From Chryseobacterium sp. 52 (GTDB taxonomy: Bacteria; Bacteroidota; Bacteroidia; Flavobacteriales; Weeksellaceae), in the NCBI RefSeq assembly GCF_002754245.1, contig NZ_PEEX01000001.1, positions 2,398,001 through 2,462,000 of the forward strand: 64,000 bases of DNA. Reading direction: 5' to 3'. Below the pieces are notes generated by a model. The model had not been told where the DNA came from, ran no database searches, and saw nothing but the letters and a program-made list of their open reading frames with translations. This document shows, piece by piece, positions 36,710-44,784 of the stretch (its first letter is position 1; every line of letters starts with the position of its first letter). Both the position numbers and the translations under genes were made by a program.

Positions 36710-37162
36710 ATGAAGCATTTATTTTTTCAAACAAATAATACCTGGACAGGGACTCTTCTAAGATGGACATTAAGCATTGTTTTTATCCCTCATGGACTTC
36801 AGAAAACGTTTGGACTTTTTGGTGGTATGGGATTTGGCAAAACAATGGAAATTTTCACTCATGAACTAAATCTTCCGTTTATAGTAGCATTGGCTGTAAT
36901 TATGATAGAGCTTTTTGGGTCGTTTCTTTTGTTGATAGGGTGGGGAACAAGATTCTGGGCTTTGTCATTCATCGGTTTAATGACCGGAATTATGCTGACA
37001 GCTCACGTTCAGAATGGATTTTTTATGAACTGGTTCGGAACCCAGAAAGGAGAAGGTTGCCAGTTTGATATTCTGGCAATAGGAATTGCGATGGCTCTTC
37101 TGTTTGAAGGTGGCGGAAGGCTGTCGGTTGACAGATCCATATTTAATAAAAAAACGGGTTAA
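36710..37162 (+). CDS. DoxX-family membrane protein
   Basis: 150 residues with four membrane segments; RWTLSIVFIPHGLQKTFGLFGG, VMIELFGSFLLLIGWGTRFWAL and the rest fit the DoxX family, linked to oxidative-stress and quinone-associated functions in some bacteria. It closes the plus-strand run with the AraC regulator. The exact activity is unknown. Confidence 0.88.
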   Translation: MKHLFFQTNNTWTGTLLRWTLSIVFIPHGLQKTFGLFGGMGFGKTMEIFTHELNLPFIVALAVIMIELFGSFLLLIGWGTRFWALSFIGLMTGIMLTAHVQNGFFMNWFGTQKGEGCQFDILAIGIAMALLFEGGGRLSVDRSIFNKKTG

Positions 37163-37215
37163 AAAATCAGCCCAAAGATTAAGATCATAGACCGCTATAT
37201 CTGGAAAAAAGACAC

Positions 37216-37244
37216 AAAAAACAGGGAAGCCATTAAAGCTTCCC
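37216..37244 (-). terminator. Terminator of the minus-strand lipoprotein gene
   Basis: Stem GGGAAGC / GCTTCCC with a seven-base loop; on the minus strand it is followed by a T-rich run. It lies between convergent genes. Confidence 0.7.
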
Positions 37245-37282
37245 CGTCATCTATTGAAAATATAATAATGTGTTCTGAGTTT

Positions 37283-38227
37283 TTACGGATACAGCGATTT
37301 TGTTCCGTTGCTTACAACATTACTTCCAAGACCGGAAAACGATACTGAAAAGTTGCTGGTATTAAAGCTTAAAGAACCTACAGGAGTGCATAGTCCAAGT
37401 GCATATCTGCATTGTCCGTAAGCCCCCGTTTTCTTGATCACCTTGCTTTCGCTTTTTGCCTTACCTAAACTGATATTTCCCCAGTCACTTACATCAACAT
37501 TTGAAACCGTAGAACCTGAGTAATAAATGGTAATTTGATATCCGATTTCACCTCTTTTAGAACCCCAAAGCCAATTGGCTGTCCACCATTCTTTAAACCA
37601 TTTTGATGCTACTTTTGCCTGAGCATCGATAGGAGAGACTTCAGAGTTTCCTCTTGTGTTCATCATCACCAATCCGGCAAATACATTATCCCAGATAATT
37701 CCTGACTCATTGTAAAAGCATAAAGAAGTGAATTGTTCTCCTTTGTAATTCCAGGAAATTTCAAGAACATCTGTACCCGGTTTTATTTGTTCTGAAGCAG
37801 CTTCTTTAAGCCCTTTTTGAGCTTCAGACAGTTGGTCTCCTGAAAATAATACCCCGATTTTACCCACTTTTACAGTTTCCGGGGCAAGGATGTTTCCTTC
37901 CGCAGCAAACTGTTCTTTATCAGAAACCAGATCCTGAGAGATCTCAATACCTTTCTGTGTAGAAAGCTTTCCTAAAACAGTAATTCCTGTAATCTGCAGA
38001 TCATTATTCAGGTACTTCTCAAGATTTCCTTTGGAGTCGTTGATTTGGGTTTGAACAATTTCCGGAACTGTCTTTAATCCCGGAGTAATTTCCTTTTTCA
38101 GGTCAGCAGCTGATACTTTGGAGACAGGAGTTTCCTGCATAGCTTCGCTGTTCTCATCCTGACAGGAAGTAAGTGCTAATACCGATATCACGGCAAATAG
38201 CTTAAAGGTAGTTGCAAGTTTTTTCAT
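37283..38227 (-). CDS. Lipoprotein of unknown function
   Basis: 314 residues from the ATG at 38227, which starts a lipoprotein signal ending ALTSC; an upstream start would add 16 unnatural residues. Mature part: Glu/Lys-rich helix region (about 40-190), then WFKEWWTANWLWGSKRGEIGYQITIYYSG and a C-terminal Gly/Ser/Asn-rich beta region with ITIYYS and VSFSG. Trp cluster WWTANWLWG is distinctive. No family recognised. Confidence 0.78.
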   Translation of the reverse strand: MKKLATTFKLFAVISVLALTSCQDENSEAMQETPVSKVSAADLKKEITPGLKTVPEIVQTQINDSKGNLEKYLNNDLQITGITVLGKLSTQKGIEISQDLVSDKEQFAAEGNILAPETVKVGKIGVLFSGDQLSEAQKGLKEAASEQIKPGTDVLEISWNYKGEQFTSLCFYNESGIIWDNVFAGLVMMNTRGNSEVSPIDAQAKVASKWFKEWWTANWLWGSKRGEIGYQITIYYSGSTVSNVDVSDWGNISLGKAKSESKVIKKTGAYGQCRYALGLCTPVGSLSFNTSNFSVSFSGLGSNVVSNGTKSLYP

Positions 38228-38545
38228 AGTAAATAGATAATGATTTTGTGTAATAAATATAATGAAATTAATCATAACTCCCGTTTATTTGAATTAAATA
38301 TTTGTTAACAGAATCTTGAATGAAATTTAATATCTAAAACATAAGGTGAAAACCTTCAAAGACATTTTAAACCTGAACTTTTCATGATAAGCACCCGGAT
38401 ATTTTGCTTTATATTTTCAATTGACAAACTTATAATGGTTTGTTTATCAGTGTTTTTGTTTTCTTAATGCTTCATAAAACCTTAAAATTTGTTTAAAATT
38501 GTAGTTTAGCGTAAATAAATGTATAAACTTTCGTAATTTTACACC
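38228..38545. promoter_or_regulatory. Divergent promoter region, lipoprotein / tatA
   Basis: A 318-base region with no gene. The last 12 bases before tatA read TAATTTTACACC, a near match to the TAnnTTTG box close to the ATG. No hairpin or other element recognised. Confidence 0.55.
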
Positions 38546-38881
38546 ATGGAACTAAGTATTGGAGAAATGGCATTGATCGCGGTGGCGATTGTTGTATTAT
38601 TCGGTCCGGATAAACTTCCTCAGATAGCGCGTGACTTAGGGGCAGGCGTTAGAAAAATGCGCGGTGCAGTGGAAGACATTAAAACTGAGATCATGAAGGA
38701 AACTGATAACCCGGTTTCTGAGATCAAGCGCGAAATAGAGAAGGTAAAAGATGCGGCAAAAGACTTCAATCCCATGAAGGATATTGAAAAAGATGTCTTA
38801 ACAGAACCTTCCGCTACCAATGAACCTCCGAAAATAAAGCCTGCCGATGACGAAACTTACGAAGGGCCTGTAAGCAGATAA
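38546..38881 (+). CDS. tatA: Twin-arginine translocase subunit TatA/TatB
   Basis: Pore-forming subunit of the twin-arginine export system. 111 residues: N-terminal membrane helix (MELSIGEMALIAVAIVVLFGPDKLP with the Gly-Pro hinge), an amphipathic helix (QIARDLGAGVRKMRGAVEDIKTEI), and an acidic, disordered C-terminal region. No tatC is adjacent. It begins the plus-strand run tatA-PAP2-TPR-trmL. Confidence 0.93.
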   Translation: MELSIGEMALIAVAIVVLFGPDKLPQIARDLGAGVRKMRGAVEDIKTEIMKETDNPVSEIKREIEKVKDAAKDFNPMKDIEKDVLTEPSATNEPPKIKPADDETYEGPVSR

Positions 38882-38884
38882 TTC

Positions 38885-39451
38885 ATGGAGGAGATCATTC
38901 AGGAAGATAAAAAGGTTTTTCTATACCTTAATAATTTGGGCGATACTTCCTTCGACCAGTTTTGGATGCTGATATCCAGTACATGGATCTGGATACCGCT
39001 TTATATTATATTTCTTTACTTTTTATACAAAAATCACAAACTAAAATCTTTAGTTTTTATTTTGATATTCATTGCACTTGGGGCTACAGTTTCTGATCAG
39101 CTGGCAAGTGTTTTCAAATATGGTGTAGCCAGACTGAGGCCTTGTCATGATCCTAGCTTGGAGCATTATATGAGGATTGTAAAGTGTGGCGGACAGTATG
39201 GCTTTTATTCTGCCCATGCTTCCAACACCTTCTTTCTGGCAGCTTATTTAAGTATTTTATTAAAAAAGAAGCTCAATTGGTTTCCATATGCTATATTTGT
39301 ATGGGCTGTAGTAGTTTCTTATAGCCGAATTTATTTAGGAGTGCATTTCCCGATAGATATTTTGGTGGGGGCGTTTGTTGGATCTTTATTGGGAGTGATA
39401 TTTGGTACACTCGCCAAAAAAGTCATCAACAAACAAACTATAACTTCATGA
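38885..39451 (+). CDS. PAP2-family membrane phosphatase
   Basis: 188 residues with six membrane segments and the three PAP2 motifs: KYGVARLRP, SAHASN and SRIYLGVHFPIDI. Such enzymes dephosphorylate undecaprenyl pyrophosphate or phosphatidyl lipids; UppP-like BacA replacement or lipid-A remodelling are possible. It starts 3 bases after tatA and overlaps the next gene by four bases (ATGA). Confidence 0.9.
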   Translation: MEEIIQEDKKVFLYLNNLGDTSFDQFWMLISSTWIWIPLYIIFLYFLYKNHKLKSLVFILIFIALGATVSDQLASVFKYGVARLRPCHDPSLEHYMRIVKCGGQYGFYSAHASNTFFLAAYLSILLKKKLNWFPYAIFVWAVVVSYSRIYLGVHFPIDILVGAFVGSLLGVIFGTLAKKVINKQTITS

Positions 39452-40269
39452 AAAAATTTTTATTATTCTCAGCATTAGCATGCTCCTCATTCCATCTTTT
39501 TTACGCACAGGACAAGAAAATTGCCGAAGAATGCTTTAAAAAAGCAGACTATAAATGTGCGGAAGAACAGTATAGCAAGCTGGCAGAAAAAGAACAGATC
39601 CAAAAGTATCAGTCAGAATATTACAATAGCCTCGGTACCGCTCAGAGAAGACTGGGAAAAACGACTTTGGCTTTAAAGTCGTATGATTCTGCTTTAAAGT
39701 CTAACCCTTTATCGGCTCCGGTCTATGTCAATCTGGCCTCACTGTACAGTCAGAAAGGTAACAAAGCAAAAGCACTGGAGTATATCTCTACCGGACTTAC
39801 AATTGATGCTGAGAACCCTGAATTCTATCTTACCCGTTCCAAAATCTATGACAGCCAGGGCAAAAAAGACCTTGCTTTGAATGATCTTAAACAGATTCTG
39901 ACTTTTGCACCGGATAATATTTTTGCTAAAACAGGATTGGCCAATCTTAAGAAAAACCACGGTGATCTGGAGGGTGCCCTAAAAGATTATAACCAGCTTA
40001 TCATTGAAAAACCGGAATCGCTTCTCTATAATGGCAGGGCAGATGTCTATTTCAAAATGAAGAAATCTAAAGAAGCCCTTACAGATATCAATAAAGCTAT
40101 TTCTATTGATTCGAAATTTGCCCAGTCTTATGTCACCAAAGCATTGATTTTATTTGATACGGCAAAGCCTAAAGAAGCCTGTGAAAACCTGGATAAGGCG
40201 GTCAGTTTAGGGTATGAAAAAGCAATACTGGCAGAATATTACAGTAAATGCACTGCAAAATCAAAATAA
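39448..40269 (+). CDS. Exported TPR-repeat protein
   Basis: 273 residues with a signal peptide ending YAQ. About six TPR units, for example EYYNSLGTAQRRLGKTTLAL, APVYVNLASLYSQKGNKAKAL and AQSYVTKALILFDTAKPKEA. It overlaps the PAP2 gene by four bases and ends 51 bases before trmL. Envelope-located scaffold or lipoprotein-free periplasmic protein; partners unknown. Confidence 0.87.
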   Translation: MKKFLLFSALACSSFHLFYAQDKKIAEECFKKADYKCAEEQYSKLAEKEQIQKYQSEYYNSLGTAQRRLGKTTLALKSYDSALKSNPLSAPVYVNLASLYSQKGNKAKALEYISTGLTIDAENPEFYLTRSKIYDSQGKKDLALNDLKQILTFAPDNIFAKTGLANLKKNHGDLEGALKDYNQLIIEKPESLLYNGRADVYFKMKKSKEALTDINKAISIDSKFAQSYVTKALILFDTAKPKEACENLDKAVSLGYEKAILAEYYSKCTAKSK

Positions 40270-40320
40270 ACCAGTTATCTGGTTCCGATTACTTTTAAAA
40301 CAATAAAGAAAGATATATAG

Positions 40321-40779
40321 ATGTTGAATATTGTTCTTATAGAACCCGAAATACCCAATAATACAGGCAACATTGGAAGACTATGTGTAGGTACAGAAAG
40401 TAAATTACATCTGGTTCATCCATTTGGATTTGTAATCAATGATAAAAATCTCAAACGTTCTGGTTTGGATTATTGGGTACATCTCGATGTTTCTGAATAT
40501 GCAAATGTTGATGAATGGATGAAAAATATTCCCGATCTGTCCCGTGTCTTTTTAATGAGTTCTCACGCTGAAAAATCATATCTGGAAAATGATTTCCAGG
40601 ATGGAGACTGGTTGGTTTTCGGTAAGGAAAGTGTGGGTTTGAGTAAAGAAGTCCTGGATCTTTTCGAGAATCATTTAACCATTCCCATGTCAAAACTCAT
40701 CCGAAGCTTTAATATTGCAAACTCTGTTGCTTTTGTCGTTGGTGAAGCAAAAAGGCAGATTGATTTAAAAGTTAAGTAG
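40321..40779 (+). CDS. trmL: tRNA (cytidine/uridine-34 2'-O)-methyltransferase
   Basis: SPOUT-class methyltransferase modifying the wobble nucleotide of leucine tRNAs. 152 residues, the usual length. MLNIVLIEPEIPNNTGNIGRLCVGT at the start, and the knot motifs FGKESVGLSKEVL and IPMSKLIRSFNIANSVAFVVGE at the C-terminus are diagnostic. Confidence 0.95.
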   Translation: MLNIVLIEPEIPNNTGNIGRLCVGTESKLHLVHPFGFVINDKNLKRSGLDYWVHLDVSEYANVDEWMKNIPDLSRVFLMSSHAEKSYLENDFQDGDWLVFGKESVGLSKEVLDLFENHLTIPMSKLIRSFNIANSVAFVVGEAKRQIDLKVK

Positions 40780-40834
40780 TTAATCAAAAATAAGAGGAAA
40801 ATTATAAAAGAATTGTTTCTGAAAATAACAGATT

Positions 40835-41308
40835 TTAATCATTATGATAAGGCTTTCCCTGTAAAATCTGATCAGCCCTATAAATCTGTTCAACAATAAA
40901 TAAACGGATCATCTGATGCGTGAATGTCATTTTAGATAATGACATTTTTTCGTTGGCTCTGTTATAGATTTCTTCAGAAAAACCGTAGGCACCTCCTATC
41001 AGGATATGGACCTTTTTTACCGATGAATTCATCCAGGAATCTATTTTCTGGGCAAATTCACGGCTGGTAAACTGTTTCCCTTTTTCATCTAAAATAATCA
41101 CCAGATCGTTTTTATCAATGTGGTTTAAAAACAATTTGGCTTCCTCTTTCTTGAGTAAATCCGGCGAAAGATTTTTGGCATTCTTAATATCCGGAATTTC
41201 AGTGATTTCAAAATTCCAGTGTTTGGGGAGACGGGTGAGGTAGTAATTAATTAAAGAAGTGATTTCTTTATCATCTGTTTTACCAATACAAAGTAAACTA
41301 ATCCGCAT
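40835..41308 (-). CDS. rlmH: 23S rRNA pseudouridine-1915 N3-methyltransferase
   Basis: SPOUT methyltransferase acting on helix 69 of assembled ribosomes. 157 residues, normal length. The knot is visible in DLVIILDEKGKQFTSREFA, HILIGGAYGF and MTFTHQMIRLFIVEQIYRA. It converges on trmL and stands alone. Confidence 0.95.
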   Translation of the reverse strand: MRISLLCIGKTDDKEITSLINYYLTRLPKHWNFEITEIPDIKNAKNLSPDLLKKEEAKLFLNHIDKNDLVIILDEKGKQFTSREFAQKIDSWMNSSVKKVHILIGGAYGFSEEIYNRANEKMSLSKMTFTHQMIRLFIVEQIYRADQILQGKPYHND

Positions 41309-41448
41309 TTGTTATTTCAATAAAAGCCCAAAGATATTCATAAATTAAAGAATTATTTCATATTTTCATGATGTTTTTAAATCATCGCTATACAAAAGAT
41401 AAGTAAAGAATTGGTTAAAAAGCATGATTTTTACAAGACCAATACTTT

Positions 41449-41862
41449 ATGATGAAATTGAGACTGCTCACTTGTCTATTGCTATATTTTCCATTAGCTT
41501 CTTTTGGCTGGGAGTTGGGATAAGGATTAATTCACCAAAATTTGTGAATAAAAACTTCGATGAAATTTTAAAATAAACTGAACCCTACGGACCGGGACAC
41601 CTTCCTTGGATGGGAATAAACAGGCCATACGGAGCTTCGGAACTACCCTGTAGACATATTTTCAAAAGAAGACATGTCTTTAGCAACAAGTACATTCTGG
41701 AATACACACACAATTTCAATTACCTATATGCCACTGACAGCCATTTCAGACTCTCTTTTCTCTGGGGTTCGATTTCTTTACCTTATCAGCACTCTCTGGC
41801 GCTGGGAACAATTCATATGGTATAAAATAAATAATAGGACTGAACCTGATGAATCAGCATGA
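41449..41862 (+). pseudogene. Decayed gene for an exported protein
   Basis: The ATG at 41449 opens a 24-codon frame with a clear signal-peptide look (MMKLRLLTCLLLYFPLASFG) that stops at 41521. A frame shift by one base near 41517 continues as GIRINSPKFVNKNFDEILK with a stop at 41574; further along, in another frame, the string YPVDIFSKEDMSLATSTFW reads to a stop at 41862. No frame is intact. Best read as remnants of a secreted protein broken by two or more frameshifts; the family is not recognised. Sequencing error is an alternative. Confidence 0.35.
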
Positions 41863-41985
41863 AGGAAAAAAATGATAAAAAGATAATAAGCTCGATAGGA
41901 AATGATAGAAAAATGTGCTAATAATAATTAATTTATATAATGCTGTATATCATTTATTTATATTTTTTTTAATAACATTTTTAAA

Positions 41986-42161
41986 GATAAATACACAATT
42001 CTGGACACCACAGAAAACACCTGTATCCTTCCCACAGGAGCAGGTAACGCCAGCCGGCATCTTAATATCATCAATCCCGCCCCGGGATGGTAGTATATGA
42101 TACTTCTTTAAAATTATTGGCTGTTTTCAACGGAAAAGTCTGGAGTTTCTGGAAGCCGTAA
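41986..42161 (+). pseudogene. 3' remnant of a surface/collagen-like-type protein, frameshifted
   Basis: In one frame from about 41986 the translation reads DKYTILDTTENTCILPTG... and NIINPAPG; a one-base deletion near 42086 moves it to MVVYDTSLKLLAVFNGKVW and FWKP, then a stop at 42161. The PAPGMVVYDTSLK...VFNGKVW pattern closes many Bacteroidota cell-surface and tail-fibre-like proteins, so this looks like the orphaned C-terminus of such a gene. The upstream part is missing. The match to the family comes from memory of the closing motif, not a search. Confidence 0.5.
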
Positions 42162-42182
42162 TACATGTGGTAATTTTCTACT

Positions 42183-42248
42183 GCCCTCAGCTGAGCACCA
42201 ATAAATAAGATTCCAATTTGTTTGCTGTCCCGGCTGAGGGCTTTTTTT
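42183..42248 (+). terminator. Orphan terminator-like hairpin
   Basis: GCCCTCAGC pairs with GCTGAGGGC across a 41-base loop and is followed by seven T residues. It lies 22 bases after the surface-protein remnant and probably was its terminator, or ends a small RNA. Confidence 0.55.
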
Positions 42249-42593
42249 GATATTCAATCTTTAGGACATAAGTGAAATTGGTTATAAATATTCATCAATA
42301 AGCAGGAGTGAATTATTAATAGAACTGTTCACAGCTTATTTTTAGCTTAAAACACTTTTAACAGTAATAACTTATGCAGCAGTGGTTTCTGAACAGACTG
42401 AGGGATTGATTATTTTATTAATCATGGACCCAATTTTTTGAAAATGTTTATATTTGTAAAAGAAGGGATGGGAAAGCCTGTTGAAAGGCAGTGCAGAAAT
42501 CATTATCATTTTTTTGATGTCACTCTGAAATACTTTGTAAGAAGAGGTTTGAAGACTTCCGAATAATGGTAAAATAAAATCATAGGTTTAGTA

Positions 42594-43607
42594 ATGAGTA
42601 TAAAAGTTCCCAGATTTATCTTGAAGATTCAAGAATTTTTTGACGGTATACATATTCCTGTTTTGGGAATATCGCTCTGGCAGATGTTTCAGATCTATAT
42701 TTCCGGAATCTTTAAAGGGAATATCGGGAGAAAAGCAGCCGCTATTTCCTGGAGCTTTACCATCAGTTTATTCCCCTTTCTTCTCTTTCTTCTTTCAGTA
42801 TTGCCGTATATGCCGCATTATGATAAGCTGCAGTTTTATATTTTTGAAGTTCTGATGCACAATGTTTTTCCATCCAATATGGAAGGGGATGTCAGAGGAT
42901 ATATAGAAACCAATATCATCCCGAATATGAAAGGGATCAGCAACCTGACTATCGTGCTGGCCCTGGTTTTTGCAACCAACGGAACCTTTTCACTCATCAA
43001 TGGATTTAATGAAAATTCAGACGAAAAACTTACCGATGTAAAAGAATTTATTCTTTCCTTTTTTATAACAATAGGCTTTATAACAATTGTATTTCTCGCC
43101 CTTTTCGGGGTGTATTATGTAGAGGTCGTAATGAAGCTTTTTACACCGGCATATGATATCTCGTGGCTTGTGAAAAACCTTTCCAAGATTATTGGATTTG
43201 TATCCTTTCCGCTCTTTTATTTCATCCTTCTTACCCTTTTTTACTGGCTGGGAACAGTAAAGATTGCCAGATTCAGACAGGCTATTCCGGGAGCTATTTT
43301 AACGACGGTTCTGTTTGTTCTCACTACGTTTATCTTTGCGATCTATGTGAAGGATATTGCCCGGTATAACGTTCTTTACGGATCTATCGGAAGCATGATC
43401 CTGCTGATGGTTTGGGTTAATGTCAATGTGTATCTTCTCCTGTTCGGAAACGAATTGAATATGGCTCTTAGAAAGCTCAGAATAGAAAAACTGCTTTCTG
43501 ATGAAATTCAGAGAGAGGCTGTTCATTATCATGCACAGGTTACAGAACCTAACCTGGAAAGCGATGAGGAACACAGAAGAAGGCTGGAAGCAAAGAAAAA
43601 AGATTAA
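42594..43607 (+). CDS. YihY/BrkB-family inner-membrane protein
   Basis: 337 residues with six membrane segments. Family strings: RKAAAISWSFTISLFPFLLFLLS, FATNGTFSLINGFN and PGAILTTVLFVLTTFIFAIYVK. The C-terminal 50 residues are charged (EEHRRRLEAKKKD). Function of the family is unsettled (formerly mis-assigned as RNase BN). Its TAA overlaps the stop of the convergent nhaA gene by two or three bases (TTAA shared). Confidence 0.9.
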   Translation: MSIKVPRFILKIQEFFDGIHIPVLGISLWQMFQIYISGIFKGNIGRKAAAISWSFTISLFPFLLFLLSVLPYMPHYDKLQFYIFEVLMHNVFPSNMEGDVRGYIETNIIPNMKGISNLTIVLALVFATNGTFSLINGFNENSDEKLTDVKEFILSFFITIGFITIVFLALFGVYYVEVVMKLFTPAYDISWLVKNLSKIIGFVSFPLFYFILLTLFYWLGTVKIARFRQAIPGAILTTVLFVLTTFIFAIYVKDIARYNVLYGSIGSMILLMVWVNVNVYLLLFGNELNMALRKLRIEKLLSDEIQREAVHYHAQVTEPNLESDEEHRRRLEAKKKD

Positions 43608-44782
43608 TTTTCTACAGCGTTCACATCTTCTTTAGAACTCATACTTAATATTAAGAATCCTAAAACTGCCGCTAAAAACGAAGCGATAAGGATGGCAAAT
43701 TTAGCTTCATCCTGAATAGGAATATCATCTTTGAAGGAGAGCAGTGCTATGAAAATAGACATGGTAAATCCTATTCCCGCCAGCAATCCAACACCGGCCA
43801 TCTGTGGCCATGTACTGTTTTGAGGAAGGGAACTGAGCTTTAACTTAATGGCAATAAAAGAAAACAGATTAATTCCTATCAGCTTTCCTAAAATAAGTCC
43901 GCAGATAATTCCCAAGCCTAATGTACTCGTCACACCCGTTACCATTTCATTGGTGAAAGCAATATTTGTATTCGTTAAAGCAAATATCGGCATGATAAGA
44001 AAACTTACAGGAAAATGAAGCTTGTGCTCCAGTTTTTCGAGTGGGGAAATTTCTACATTAGAGGCATTGGTCGGAATTGAAAATGCCAGTAAAACTCCTG
44101 CTATCGTCGCATGAATTCCTGAATGATGCAGGAAGTACCATAAGAACAATCCTGGAATAATATAGAATATAAGACGGGTAACTTTTAAAAAATTTAAAAG
44201 AAAAAGAAGTGCTGCGGTTCCGAAAGACAGGAATAAATAAGTCCAGTGTATCTGTTCGGTATAAAAAATAGCAATCACCAGAATTGCACCAAGGTCATCT
44301 ACAATCGCAAGTGCTGCAAGGAATATTTTAATTGAATTCGGGATCTTTTTTCCCAGCATTGAAATAATGGCCAGTGAGAAGGCTATATCCGTTGCCATAG
44401 GGATTCCCCAACCGCTGCCGTATTCCGTACCACTATTGAAAAAGGTATAAATGGCTGCCGGAACCAACATTCCTCCTACAGCTGCAAAAATAGGCAGTGA
44501 GGCATTTTTAAAAGAAGAAAGCTCGCCTTCTACCATTTCTCTTTTGATCTCAAGGCCTACCAGAAGGAAGAAAACGGCCATGAGTCCGTCATTGATCCAG
44601 ATACTGACAGGATAAGTAAGATGGAAAACAGAAGTCCCCACTTCTTTATCTAAAAACTGCTGAAAATCTTCACCTGCAGATGAGTTAGCGATTAATAATG
44701 AAATCAGGACACAGAAAATAAGTATAATTCCTGATGACTGATTGCTGCTGAAAAATTTTTTAAAATATAAAGATAAATTCAT
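43604..44782 (-). CDS. nhaA: Na+/H+ antiporter NhaA
   Basis: Electrogenic sodium/proton antiporter for pH and salt homeostasis. 392 residues with about twelve membrane segments. The paired aspartates are in ALAIVDDLGAILVIA; NDGLMAVFFLLVGLEIKREMVEGEL and MATDIAFSLAIISMLG are family signatures. It shares its stop-codon bases with the convergent yihY gene. It starts two bases after the relA/spoT stop, so the two are probably one operon on the minus strand. Confidence 0.95.
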   Translation of the reverse strand: MNLSLYFKKFFSSNQSSGIILIFCVLISLLIANSSAGEDFQQFLDKEVGTSVFHLTYPVSIWINDGLMAVFFLLVGLEIKREMVEGELSSFKNASLPIFAAVGGMLVPAAIYTFFNSGTEYGSGWGIPMATDIAFSLAIISMLGKKIPNSIKIFLAALAIVDDLGAILVIAIFYTEQIHWTYLFLSFGTAALLFLLNFLKVTRLIFYIIPGLFLWYFLHHSGIHATIAGVLLAFSIPTNASNVEISPLEKLEHKLHFPVSFLIMPIFALTNTNIAFTNEMVTGVTSTLGLGIICGLILGKLIGINLFSFIAIKLKLSSLPQNSTWPQMAGVGLLAGIGFTMSIFIALLSFKDDIPIQDEAKFAILIASFLAAVLGFLILSMSSKEDVNAVEN

Positions 44783-44784
44783 GT

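Larger units (their letters stand above)
41309..42593. other. Gene-poor region with decayed reading frames
   Basis: Nearly 1.3 kb without an intact gene. It holds two candidate remnants (listed separately at 41449-41862 and 41986-42161) and an orphan hairpin near 42183-42248. The last 340 bases before yihY carry a TATATTTG box at 42449-42456 and otherwise show no recognised element. Confidence 0.75.
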
